NCBI RefSeq assembly: GCF_002355435.1
Contig: NZ_AP017313.1
Span: 3,162,001-3,226,000, forward strand
Origin: Mucilaginibacter gotjawali
GTDB lineage: Bacteria; Bacteroidota; Bacteroidia; Sphingobacteriales; Sphingobacteriaceae
Length of the DNA: 64,000 nucleotides
Direction: 5' to 3'
Shown one piece after another: positions 8,762 through 16,692 of this stretch. The translations under genes and the position numbers were made by a program. A model generated the notes under the pieces. That model had not been told where the DNA came from, searched no databases, and worked only from the letters and a program-made list of their open reading frames with translations. Positions within the stretch are counted from its first letter, which is position 1; each line of letters begins with the position of its first letter.

Positions 8762-9379
8762 TCAGGGCTTTGTACCCAATGAAGCCATATAAGTGGCTAC
8801 GTCCTTCTCACTGGTATTTTCTGACCGGCCTAATTCGCCGATAATGTTTTCCCGTTCAGTTTCACTCCGGTTCTGGCTTAGTTTCGCTTTGGCCTGCAGG
8901 TCGTCCACCACAATTTCAAAGGCAACGATCCCTTTCATCATGTTTTGCTTATACTTGTCAGGCAAACTTTCCCATTGCTTTAAGTATTCAGCCTCAAAAT
9001 TTCGTATAGTCGCTTTCAGCAACGCGGCTTTATGCTCTTCACCCTCCAGTAATTTAAATTTCCCATAAGCGTGTACCGCTAAATAGTTCCAGGTAGGTAC
9101 ACTTTCAACTTTTTCGTAATGTTTTGGTGAGATGTACGCATGGGGTTCGGTAAAAATCACCAGCACTTTTGTATCTATGCTCTCTGCCGCCTGCGGGTTT
9201 GCCTTTGCAAAATGAGAACGCAGCGTTGCAATCCCATCTTTTTCTTCAACCAAAAACGGCAGATGAGTTGCAACAGGCAAACCATCTTTCACAGTTACAA
9301 TCGTTGCAAAACTGTAACGCTGCATAAAAGCAATGGCTTCCTGTTGGTTTTCGAATTTATTGAAAGGGGGAATATACAT
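8762..9379 (-). CDS. PaiB-family FMN-binding protein (FMN-binding negative transcriptional regulator family)
   Basis: The 205-residue protein begins MYIPPFNKFENQQEAIAF and contains THLPFLVEE, LRSHFAKANPQ, EPHAYISPKHYE and PTWNYLAVHAYG, all typical of the PaiB family with its split-barrel FMN-binding fold. In Bacillus, PaiB was described as a repressor of sporulation and protease genes, but no DNA-binding domain is visible and the role here is unknown. It is convergent with the antiporter gene and lies downstream of a small hypothetical gene. A role in flavin- or heme-linked chemistry is equally possible. Confidence 0.85.
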   Translation of the reverse strand: MYIPPFNKFENQQEAIAFMQRYSFATIVTVKDGLPVATHLPFLVEEKDGIATLRSHFAKANPQAAESIDTKVLVIFTEPHAYISPKHYEKVESVPTWNYLAVHAYGKFKLLEGEEHKAALLKATIRNFEAEYLKQWESLPDKYKQNMMKGIVAFEIVVDDLQAKAKLSQNRSETERENIIGELGRSENTSEKDVATYMASLGTKP

Positions 9380-9390
9380 TAACCGTGGTT

Positions 9391-9690
9391 TTAAATCAAA
9401 TTACAAAAACTTTCAATTTCCTCTTTCAGTGTTGGAGGAATATCTATCCAAACCGTTTTGTCTGTAATTACTAAATGACAATTTGCTTCCTGCACTACTT
9501 TGATGATATGCTTATACCAGTCAAAATACGACCATTCCCTTGGCTTAGGAGAAAAAAGGAATAATCCTTTGTCATCCCAATGAACTTCTGTTGCAGACCT
9601 CCAGATCATTGAGAATCTTTCTTTTTCAGGAAAGATACATAGCCTTCCGGATTCGTCAATTTTTATTTCTTTTATATGATCGGTTTTCAT
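9391..9690 (-). CDS. Hypothetical small acidic protein (99 aa)
   Basis: This small cytoplasmic-looking protein is not recognised. It has no signal peptide and no membrane segment. Aromatic residues are frequent (W in MIWRS, VHWDD, REWSYFDWYKH and VWIDIPP), and the pattern of short strands and helices suggests a compact alpha/beta fold. It sits 11 bases upstream of paiB and 11 bases downstream of argF' in the same direction, so the three may share a transcript. No function is proposed. Confidence 0.65.
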   Translation of the reverse strand: MKTDHIKEIKIDESGRLCIFPEKERFSMIWRSATEVHWDDKGLFLFSPKPREWSYFDWYKHIIKVVQEANCHLVITDKTVWIDIPPTLKEEIESFCNLI

Positions 9691-9701
9691 TAAAACCGTT
9701 A

Positions 9702-10649
9702 TTACAAACCCTCAAGCATTCGTTTTATAACCGCCTGTGCCGCCCAAACCCTGTTGCCAGCCTCATGCACAACAATGGAGCTTTCACCATCCAATATTTC
9801 TGATGATAGTTCCAAATCGCGCCTTACGGGCAGGCAGTGCATTACTTTAGCCTTGTTAGTGATCTTCAGCCTGTCGTTCGTGAGCATCCAGTCTTCGTTG
9901 CCCGGTAAAATCTGGCCATAAGGCTCGTAAGCCGACCAGTTTTTTACGTAGATAAAATCGGCATCCGCTAAAGCTTCATCCTGGTTGTGGGTAATAGTTG
10001 CGCCCTGTGTAAAATCGGCACATAGCTCATAGCCTTTTGGATGGGCTATGGTGAAATCGACATCTCCCCTGCACATCCATTCGGCAAATGAGTTGGGTAC
10101 TGCTTGCGGCAATGGTTTAATGTGCGGCGCCCAGGTTAAAACAACTTTCGGGCGGGCTTTGGTTTTTAATTCTTCAATAGTGATCAGGTCGGCCAAACTT
10201 TGCAGGGGATGGCGCGTGGCCGATTCAAGGCTAACCACGGGCACCCCGCAAAATTGCACAAACTTATTGAAGATCATTTCGCTGTAATCCTCTTCCCTGT
10301 CCTTTAAGCCGGGGAATGAGCGAACACCAATGATGTCCGCATATTCGCCCATAACGGCTGCCGCTTCACGGATATGCTCAACAGTAGTGCCATTCATGAT
10401 CACGTTATCGCGCAGCTCCAGGGCCCATCCCTCCTTGTCCATATTCAGCACCATTACGTTCATGCCCAGGTTAAGGGCCGCTTTTTGTGTGCTCATACGC
10501 GTACGCAGGCTTGGATTAAGGAATACAAGCGCCATTGTTTTGTTTTCGCCCAAAGCTTTAAAAGCATAAGGGAATTCTTTCAGATGCAAAGCTTCTTTTA
10601 CCAGCGCTTTAACATCAGGAACATCGTGAACAGAGGAAAATAGTTTCAT
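9702..10649 (-). CDS. argF': N-succinylornithine carbamoyltransferase (ArgF')
   Basis: The 315-residue enzyme transfers carbamoyl from carbamoyl phosphate to an N-acylated ornithine. The carbamoyl-phosphate motif SLRTR is at residues 47-51, with the ATRHPLQSLADLITI stretch and HCLPVRR near the end. At residue 90, in the NGTTVEH loop, there is Val. Published work on this family reports that Glu here gives N-acetylornithine specificity, while Pro, Ser, Ala or Val gives N-succinylornithine specificity. The ATG at 10649 is chosen over a TTG nine bases upstream because MKLFSSVHD is the normal start. A CCCCTAAAGGGG-type repeat lies directly upstream. The succinyl call is inference from one residue plus pathway context. 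Confidence 0.88.
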   Translation of the reverse strand: MKLFSSVHDVPDVKALVKEALHLKEFPYAFKALGENKTMALVFLNPSLRTRMSTQKAALNLGMNVMVLNMDKEGWALELRDNVIMNGTTVEHIREAAAVMGEYADIIGVRSFPGLKDREEDYSEMIFNKFVQFCGVPVVSLESATRHPLQSLADLITIEELKTKARPKVVLTWAPHIKPLPQAVPNSFAEWMCRGDVDFTIAHPKGYELCADFTQGATITHNQDEALADADFIYVKNWSAYEPYGQILPGNEDWMLTNDRLKITNKAKVMHCLPVRRDLELSSEILDGESSIVVHEAGNRVWAAQAVIKRMLEGL

Positions 10650-10655
10650 AGGCCC

Positions 10656-10676
10656 CAAACCCCTAAAGGGGCTTTA
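10656..10676. repeat. CCCCTAAAGGGG palindromic repeat upstream of argF'
   Basis: A palindrome with core CCCCTAAAGGGG fills most of the 39-base spacer between argD and argF'. It is preceded by GGCCCCAAA, so a larger GGCCCC...GGGGC pairing is possible. It is the same word as the two copies that flank the argG-argC junction. Confidence 0.6.
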
Positions 10677-10688
10677 AAAATTTATATT

Positions 10689-11813
10689 TTATTTTACTAA
10701 AGTAGCAAATGCTTCTAAAAATCTGTCGGCATGCGCTTTGGTTAAATTCAGTGCCGGTAAAAGCCTTACCACGTTTGGTTTTGCCTCGCCGGTAAAAATA
10801 TGATGCGTAAATAGTAATTCCTTACGTACATGCGCTAACTCGGCCGGTAATTCAATACCTATCATCAGGCCGCGTCCCCTCACCTCTTTTACCTTTTCGA
10901 ATTTTTTAAGCTCTGTTATTAAATAGCCGCCTACTTCAGCAGCATTTTTCATTAGATTGTCCCGATCCATCACTTCCAAAACAGCTAAACCGGCAGCACA
11001 AGCCAGGTGATTTCCCCCAAAAGTGGTGCCCAGCATACCATAAGCCGGCAGGATTTTAGGCGATATAATGATCCCTCCAACCGGGAAACCATTGCCCATA
11101 CCTTTCGCCATGGTATAAATATCGGCATTTACGCCTGCAAAGTCATGCGAAAAGAATTTACCGGTGCGCCCATACCCGCATTGTACCGAATCAGCTATAA
11201 AAACAGCATTATTGGCATCGCATAACGACCTTATTTTTTGCAGGAAACCTTCCGGCGCAACCTGGATCCCCCCAACGCCTTGTATGCCTTCAATGATCAC
11301 AGATGAAATTTCATTTGCGGCGAATGCCTGTTCCAAAGCAAGCTCATCATTCCAGGATACAAAGATCACATTGTCTGTTTCATTTACAGGCGCAACGATC
11401 TTTGGGTTATCAGTAACTGCCACCGCTAATGAGGTGCGGCCATGAAATGCCCCGCTGAAAGCGATCACTTTCTTTTTGCCGTTATAAAATGATGCCAGTT
11501 TTAGGGCATTCTCATTTGCCTCAGCTCCTGAATTGCAAAGAAATAACTGGTAATCCTCTTTGCCGGAAACATGGCCCAGCTTCTCAGCCAGTTGTTTTTG
11601 CAAGGGGATCTCGATGGAGTTTGAATAAAACCCAATCTGGTGCAGTTGGTCTTCAAGTCGTTTAACGTAGTGCGGATTGGTGTGACCGATGGAAATAACC
11701 GCGTGGCCGCCGTAAAGGTCAAGGTACTCGGTACCTGCAGAATCATAAACAAGGCTACCAATACCTTGTATTATGTTTATTGGATTTATGGGATATACGT
11801 CGAATAGTTTCAT
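10689..11813 (-). CDS. argD: N-acetyl-/N-succinylornithine aminotransferase
   Basis: This PLP-dependent class III aminotransferase of 374 residues makes N-acylornithine from N-acylglutamate semialdehyde. The PLP lysine is K237 in YTMAKGMGNG. The phosphate-binding NSGAEANENALKLA stretch is at about residues 94-107 and FSGAFHGRT at about 119-126. The usual DEVQ motif reads D208-S-V-Q, which seems normal in Bacteroidota homologues. The length is slightly short compared with proteobacterial ArgD (about 400). It lies between the Fic gene and argF'. Acyl preference is inferred to be succinyl because of the neighbouring carbamoyltransferase. Confidence 0.92.
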   Translation of the reverse strand: MKLFDVYPINPINIIQGIGSLVYDSAGTEYLDLYGGHAVISIGHTNPHYVKRLEDQLHQIGFYSNSIEIPLQKQLAEKLGHVSGKEDYQLFLCNSGAEANENALKLASFYNGKKKVIAFSGAFHGRTSLAVAVTDNPKIVAPVNETDNVIFVSWNDELALEQAFAANEISSVIIEGIQGVGGIQVAPEGFLQKIRSLCDANNAVFIADSVQCGYGRTGKFFSHDFAGVNADIYTMAKGMGNGFPVGGIIISPKILPAYGMLGTTFGGNHLACAAGLAVLEVMDRDNLMKNAAEVGGYLITELKKFEKVKEVRGRGLMIGIELPAELAHVRKELLFTHHIFTGEAKPNVVRLLPALNLTKAHADRFLEAFATLVK

Positions 11814-11831
11814 GTATTTGGGGTAGATATT

Positions 11832-13205
11832 TTAATTGACCTTCTCTTTAATAAATTCGATAAGATGTTTTTTTAAGGCATGAGTTATTTCATCTATTTC
11901 TGTAGCTAAGAAAACGTCTTTATAGGCTTTAACAGTTTCATATATTATGGAACTGTATATTTTCAATTGAATCGTATAGTTGTGGTTATTGAAGTTTGCT
12001 TCTAAGCGTATTCTTAAATCAATTGGTGTTTCTGCCCCTTGCAAAGCATACATAATATGCTCCCAACTAATGGTATAAATATCCCATGTGTAAACGTCGT
12101 GACCAAAAATTTTAGTTTTTTTAGGTTCATCAGATATTTCTGTCCGCCCCAGTATGCCTTTTAATTCAAAGTTTGAAACATACCTTGTTTCAAATTGTTC
12201 ATCAAGATTGTTTACACTATGAATATTTTTAGTTTCATTAAAAAGTGTATCAAAATATGTTAAAGTATTTAATACGGTATTCCAAAGTTTGGTATCTATT
12301 AGTTTAAAAGTATTGTAAACTATACCCGGCGACTTAGGTATATTTTTAGAAGAGGCTTTTCGTTTTATTAATTCTATTTCTTTTACAAAATCGTCTTCAT
12401 CTTCTAATGACTCTCCCCTGGCGGCTTTAATTGCGGTTTTTAAAGACCAAACTACTTGTTCGGCTACGTAATTAATTAAAGGTCCGTAATCACCTATATC
12501 TGCAAGGTGTAACGCACGTAGGTAATTGTTCTTATCTGATGATTTGATTATTACCGGCGGATAATTATTCTTTAATAAAACATAATTCATTAACAGCCTG
12601 GATAGCCGGCCATTACCATCATCAAATGGATGAATCCGTACAAATTTATAGTGAAGTATTGTTGCCAAAGTTACCGGATGCAATGCGTGTTCTTCGTCGC
12701 GAAACCAATTTATCAGCTCTTGCATCAGTATTGGTGTTTCTACAGGCGACGCATATTCGAAAATTTCACCATTTTGCAAACGTACAGAATTCGGATATTC
12801 CTTATAATTTCCAACTTTTATCTCTCTGCGGGTGTTTTGACCGTCGGGCGTTAGGGCATCTTTCCAGTATGGGCGTACAAGAATAACTTCATTTAAGTTT
12901 TTAATTATCTGCTCTGTCAAAGGGCGTTCAATATCTTTAGCCAATTCTTCAACAAAACGGAAGGCTATATCATGCGCTTTCGTTTCTTCGTATTCGCGCA
13001 TACTATGATTGCCAATTGTATCATCAAACAATAACAACAACTCTGTTTCACCATAAGTCAAAGTATTTCCCTCTATATGATTGGAATTATAGTTAAATTC
13101 TAACCTGAATTTTTTATCAAGACGACTTTTATCTTCCGGCTCTAAAGGCTGAAGAGTATTCAATGTAGCGTAAAGTTCATCTACAATGTCAAGATTGTGT
13201 TTCAT
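11832..13205 (-). CDS. Fic-family protein (AMP-transferase fold) with N-terminal inhibitory motif
   Basis: The 457-residue protein carries the Fic core motif HPFDDGNGR at residues 192-200, with the catalytic H192. An inhibitory-helix motif S41-N-H-I-E45-G46 fits the (S/T)xxxE(G/N) rule of class II Fic proteins, so self-inhibition in cis is expected. The C-terminal 200 residues are helical and probably hold a winged-helix or target-binding part. Such enzymes usually transfer AMP from ATP to a hydroxyl of a target protein; the target is unknown. The gene is more AT-rich than its neighbours and interrupts the arginine cluster between argC and argD, which suggests an inserted cargo gene. No antitoxin-like partner is seen. 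Confidence 0.9.
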   Translation of the reverse strand: MKHNLDIVDELYATLNTLQPLEPEDKSRLDKKFRLEFNYNSNHIEGNTLTYGETELLLLFDDTIGNHSMREYEETKAHDIAFRFVEELAKDIERPLTEQIIKNLNEVILVRPYWKDALTPDGQNTRREIKVGNYKEYPNSVRLQNGEIFEYASPVETPILMQELINWFRDEEHALHPVTLATILHYKFVRIHPFDDGNGRLSRLLMNYVLLKNNYPPVIIKSSDKNNYLRALHLADIGDYGPLINYVAEQVVWSLKTAIKAARGESLEDEDDFVKEIELIKRKASSKNIPKSPGIVYNTFKLIDTKLWNTVLNTLTYFDTLFNETKNIHSVNNLDEQFETRYVSNFELKGILGRTEISDEPKKTKIFGHDVYTWDIYTISWEHIMYALQGAETPIDLRIRLEANFNNHNYTIQLKIYSSIIYETVKAYKDVFLATEIDEITHALKKHLIEFIKEKVN

Positions 13206-13261
13206 ATAAAGTTTAAATTACAATAATAAACAGTCAAATACTATTTATTGGCTAACCTCCT

Positions 13262-14305
13262 TTAAAATGCTGTGGCTTTAAGCTTTAATCCGGCATCTTC
13301 TTTTATTCCAAACATTAAGTTCATATTTTGAACCGCTTGTCCCGATGCACCTTTCAACAGATTATCTATAATGCTGACGATAAATATCTTGTTTCCATGC
13401 TTCTTTACCTGGATAAAACATTTATTCGTGTTAACTACTTGTTTTAAATTAATATCATTATGAGTTACATGAGTGAAGGGGTGCTCCTCATAATAAAAAT
13501 GATATAGCTTTAACACCTCTGCTTCTGTAAGCTTATCACATTCAATATACATAGAAGCAATTATCCCTCTGGTGAAATCTCCGCGATATGGAATAAAATT
13601 AATTTCCCCCATTTTTATCTGTTTTTGCTTTTGTTGTAACGACTGACCAATTTCGTTCAGATGCTGGTGCTCAAAAGCTTTATAAACGGAGAGATTATCA
13701 TTACGCCATGTGAAGTGCGTGGTTGGCGACAGGCTTTGGCCAGCCCCCGTTGACCCCGTTGTGGCAGTAATGTGTATATCATTGTTTAACAGACCACAAC
13801 TTGCTAATGGCAATAAGCCCAATTGCAGGCAGGTAGCAAAACAGCCCGGATTGGCAATATTGTTGGCTTCTTTAATGGCACCGCGGTTTAATTCGGGCAG
13901 GCCGTAAACAAAGCTTTTGGTTTTATGCTTAGCATTTTGACTTAAGCGAAAATCCTGGCTTAAATCAATGATCCTGATATGATCAGGGATCGGGTTGGCA
14001 TCTAAAAACTTTTTAGCATCGCCATGTCCTACACATAAAAACAATACGTCAATATTATAAGCCAGTTCAGCTGCGAATTTAAGGTCGGTGTCACCAAAAA
14101 GATCGGCATGCACTTCGTAAACATGCTTGCCTGCACTGCTGGTGCTGTGCACAAATGCCAGGTTAACATCCGGATGGTTGATCAGGATCCTTAACATTTC
14201 GCCACCGGTATAACCGGCGCCACCAACAATCCCTGCCTGTATCTTAGCCCCCCGGCCCCCTAAAGGGGGAGTTTTTTCAGCAATAATTTTATTTAAAGTA
14301 TCCAT
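13262..14305 (-). CDS. argC: N-acetyl-/N-acyl-gamma-glutamyl-phosphate reductase
   Basis: The 347-residue enzyme reduces N-acylglutamyl phosphate to the semialdehyde with NADPH. The Rossmann motif GIVGGAGYTGGE is at about residues 25-36 and the catalytic cysteine is C155 in NPGCFAT. The first 20 residues are unusual: residues 12-18 (TPPLGGR) are the translation of a CCCCCTAAAGGGGG repeat, so the family N-terminus really begins near I22. The ATG at 14305 is kept because no later ATG or other start precedes the Rossmann motif without cutting it closely. It lies 18 bases after the argG stop. Confidence 0.9.
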   Translation of the reverse strand: MDTLNKIIAEKTPPLGGRGAKIQAGIVGGAGYTGGEMLRILINHPDVNLAFVHSTSSAGKHVYEVHADLFGDTDLKFAAELAYNIDVLFLCVGHGDAKKFLDANPIPDHIRIIDLSQDFRLSQNAKHKTKSFVYGLPELNRGAIKEANNIANPGCFATCLQLGLLPLASCGLLNNDIHITATTGSTGAGQSLSPTTHFTWRNDNLSVYKAFEHQHLNEIGQSLQQKQKQIKMGEINFIPYRGDFTRGIIASMYIECDKLTEAEVLKLYHFYYEEHPFTHVTHNDINLKQVVNTNKCFIQVKKHGNKIFIVSIIDNLLKGASGQAVQNMNLMFGIKEDAGLKLKATAF

Positions 14306-14352
14306 CGGTTTCCGTTTGCGTTGTTAAACTCCCCCTTTAGGGGGTTGGGGGG
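14248..14352. repeat. Inverted pair of CCCCCTAAAGGGGG elements spanning the argG-argC junction
   Basis: One element (14248-14270) lies inside the argC N-terminal codons and the other (14330-14352) inside the last codons of argG. They are near-perfect reverse complements of each other, and each core (14256-14269 and 14331-14344) is itself a palindrome. On the mRNA the argG stop and the argC start would fall in the loop of a very stable GC hairpin. Confidence 0.8.
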
Positions 14353-15535
14353 TATTTACCTTATGGTAGATCATCACCTGGTTGCCAAATATTTTCGAGA
14401 AACCTTTAACGTCATCGCCTGACCACGTGTTATTCATTTCGCCGTAGCTGCCAAATTTGTTCGACATCAGGTCATGTGACGATTCGATACCAACCACCTG
14501 GAAACGATATGGGTTCAATTGAACAAATACTTTGCCGCTTACGGTGTGCTGGGTATCGGTTAAAAATGCTTCGATATTGCGCATAATCGGGTCGTGGAAT
14601 TGCCCCTCATGAAGCCAGTTGCCGTAAAAGCTGGAAAGCTGGTCTTTCCATGATAACTGCCATTTGGTTAAAACGTGTTTTTCTAAGGTATGATGTGCCT
14701 TAATGATGATCAGCGGCGCTGCTGCTTCAAAACCAACGCGACCTTTAATGCCTATAATAGTATCGCCTACGTGGATATCCCTGCCAATACCATAAGGCTG
14801 TGCTATGGCCTGCAAAGCCTGGATTGCTTTAGTAGGGTGACTGAATATTTCACCGTCGATGCCGATCAGTTCGCCTTTTTCAAAAACCAGCTCGAGGTTC
14901 CGGGTAGCTGTTGAGGTAACCTGGGTTGGCCATGCCTCTTCAGGTAAACCTAAATTAGATGTCAGCGTTTCTTTACCGCCTACGGATGTACCCCATATGC
15001 CCTTATTGATTGAATATTTAGCTTTTTCGAAGTTCATATCCACACCATGTTCCTTTAAATACTGGATCTCAGCTTCGCGGCTTAATTTAAGGTCGCGGAT
15101 CGGTGTGATGATCTGTACATCAGGTACCAGGATATTAAAGATCATATCAAACCGCACCTGGTCGTTTCCGGCGCCCGTGCTGCCGTGGGCAACAAATTCA
15201 GCGCCGATCTCTTTGGCATAATTGGCAATAGCCGTAGCCTGGCTTACCCGCTCGGCGCTTACTGATAATGGATAGGTATTGTTTTTAAGTACGTTACCGT
15301 AAATAAGGTAGCGGACACAGGTATTGTAAAAGTTCTCCGTTTCGTCAACCACATGGTGCGATGTTACGCCCATTTTATAGGCGCGTTCCTCAACGTTTTT
15401 TAGTTCTTCTTCGCTAAAACCGCCTGTATTTACGATGACAGAATGAACTTCGTACCCTAAATCCCGGGTTAAGTAGATGCAGCAAAATGATGTATCCAAT
15501 CCACCGCTATAGGCTAAAACAACCTTTTTTTTCAT
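14324..15535 (-). CDS. argG: Argininosuccinate synthase
   Basis: The 403-residue enzyme joins citrulline and aspartate with ATP. The PP-loop ATP pyrophosphatase motif AYSGGLDTS is at residues 8-16, and the GSTGAGNDQVRFD and SINKGIWGTS motifs of the family follow. The core ends near residue 393 (MIYHKV); the last ten residues NTPQPPKGGV are encoded by a repeat element rather than by conserved sequence. It is the second gene of the cluster, after the GNAT gene. A hairpin repeat (15556-15575) lies in the spacer before it. Confidence 0.95.
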   Translation of the reverse strand: MKKKVVLAYSGGLDTSFCCIYLTRDLGYEVHSVIVNTGGFSEEELKNVEERAYKMGVTSHHVVDETENFYNTCVRYLIYGNVLKNNTYPLSVSAERVSQATAIANYAKEIGAEFVAHGSTGAGNDQVRFDMIFNILVPDVQIITPIRDLKLSREAEIQYLKEHGVDMNFEKAKYSINKGIWGTSVGGKETLTSNLGLPEEAWPTQVTSTATRNLELVFEKGELIGIDGEIFSHPTKAIQALQAIAQPYGIGRDIHVGDTIIGIKGRVGFEAAAPLIIIKAHHTLEKHVLTKWQLSWKDQLSSFYGNWLHEGQFHDPIMRNIEAFLTDTQHTVSGKVFVQLNPYRFQVVGIESSHDLMSNKFGSYGEMNNTWSGDDVKGFSKIFGNQVMIYHKVNTPQPPKGGV

Positions 15536-15555
15536 TTTATTTTTTATTTATCAAG

Positions 15556-15575
15556 GGACGTGAAGCATCACGTCT
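15556..15575. repeat. GACGTGA-AGCA-TCACGTC hairpin repeat
   Basis: A 7-base perfect stem with a 4-base loop, extended by weaker pairing of GGGA and TCTC, lies between the GNAT gene and argG. The word GACGTGA...TCACGTCTCTACG resembles dispersed palindromes of this phylum. It could attenuate or stabilise the arginine transcript between its first and second genes. Confidence 0.55.
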
Positions 15576-15585
15576 CTACGTTCAT

Positions 15586-16236
15586 TTAATATATTTTTAA
15601 TTCCTGGCTGAAGCTTTTTATCGCGTTTTCAATCCGCTGAAACAAGGTTGCCTTGCGCGACATGTCTTTTGATTTTTCTTCCAGTTGTTTTGCTTTTTCA
15701 ACAGGATCGAACAACATGGCGGTACACATACAGTTTTTACGGCCCTTGCTCATCAGGATATCATAATTCACACAGCTTTTGCAGCCGGCCCAAAAATCCT
15801 CGTCCTGGGTAAGTTCCGAATAAGTTACAGGTTCATATCCGAGTTCCGAGTTGATTTTCATTACGGCGAGCCCGGTAGTTAATCCGAAGATCTTGGCATC
15901 CGGGTATTTTTTCCTGGAGAGTTTGAAAATATTCTCTTTGATGGCCTTGGCAAGGCCTGCCTTCCTGAACTGGGGGTTTACGATCAGCCCCGAATTGGCC
16001 ACGAAATCACCGTGGCTCCAGGTTTCAATGTAGCAGAAACCGGCCCAGGTACCATCCTTGTGAAAAGCGATCACTGCTTTTCCTTCCAGCATTTTATTTG
16101 CCACGTACTCCGGCGAACGCTGGGCTATACCAGTGCCGCGCGCCTTTGCCGACTCGGCCATTTCATCACAGATCTGCTGGGCATAATCAACGTGTTGTCC
16201 GCTTGCAACCTGTATATCAAAATCTTGTATGGTCAT
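15586..16236 (-). CDS. GNAT-family acyltransferase, candidate N-succinyl-/N-acetylglutamate synthase
   Basis: The 216-residue protein has a GNAT fold with the acyl-CoA loop at about residues 89-99 (QFRKAGLAKAI). It is the first gene of the arginine cluster, directly before argG, as in Bacteroides, where a homologous gene has been reported to supply N-succinylglutamate synthase activity. Four C-terminal cysteines, C152-x-x-C155 and C169-x-C171, could bind a metal. The protein is unlike classical ArgA, which has an amino acid kinase domain. The call depends on gene position and family recall, so biochemical identity is inferred. Confidence 0.75.
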   Translation of the reverse strand: MTIQDFDIQVASGQHVDYAQQICDEMAESAKARGTGIAQRSPEYVANKMLEGKAVIAFHKDGTWAGFCYIETWSHGDFVANSGLIVNPQFRKAGLAKAIKENIFKLSRKKYPDAKIFGLTTGLAVMKINSELGYEPVTYSELTQDEDFWAGCKSCVNYDILMSKGRKNCMCTAMLFDPVEKAKQLEEKSKDMSRKATLFQRIENAIKSFSQELKIY

Positions 16237-16358
16237 TGAAATAGAAAAATTACCGTTAAATCATTTGCCGTAACCGGCGTTAATAAACTGATGATCTTTT
16301 GTTTGGAGTATAAACGCAAAATAACACGGTTATACATAGGGTTGACGATAAGAATAAA

Positions 16359-16484
16359 TCAAGCCCGGGGCATGTAGGGCCTTCGTCGTGAAGGAGAAAA
16401 TATAGCAACTGTTAAAACCCAGGCAGCAGCAACCGGGGCGAATATTACCCTGGTAATTGGCTTATTTAAGCTTTGCTGGTTCAT
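16359..16484 (-). CDS. Possible small membrane peptide (41 aa)
   Basis: In the 438-base gap between the YpdA and GNAT genes one short frame starts with ATG at 16484 and gives MNQQSLNKPITRVIFAP, then a hydrophobic run VAAAWVLTVAIF, and ends with an arginine-rich tail SRRRPYMPRA. This has the layout of a single-span small membrane protein. There is no recognisable ribosome site and no known relative, so it may be a chance frame. Confidence 0.2.
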   Translation of the reverse strand: MNQQSLNKPITRVIFAPVAAAWVLTVAIFSPSRRRPYMPRA

Positions 16485-16573
16485 TTTAGCGGTGTTATTG
16501 TTGTTTTTTAAATTTTGTGCAAAGTATCACATTAATTTTTACTTATGCAAGGGAAATATGAATTGTTTGGATT

Positions 16574-16692
16574 GTTGTTAGGTTGATAGGTTGGAAAGTT
16601 GCAATGTTATGATTTATCGTTGTTGAAGGTTGTTTATCGTTCTAACATTAAAACAACATTACAACCTTTCAACATTACAACTTTTCAACCTT
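16574..16692. repeat. Arm-spacer-arm repeat at the 3' end of ypdA
   Basis: The left arm (16574-16611) has GGTTGATAGGTTGGAAAGTTG words; the right arm (16641-16692) has the reverse-complement words, such as CAACCTTTCAACATTACAAC. The last codons of ypdA (K-V-E-K-L) and its TAA stop are inside the right arm. The remaining part of the 16237-16674 gap holds the possible small peptide and nothing else recognisable. Confidence 0.65.

Noticed and set aside
11832..13205. Fic gene as part of a toxin-antitoxin pair
   Set aside because: No small antitoxin gene lies next to it, and the inhibitory motif is within the same protein.
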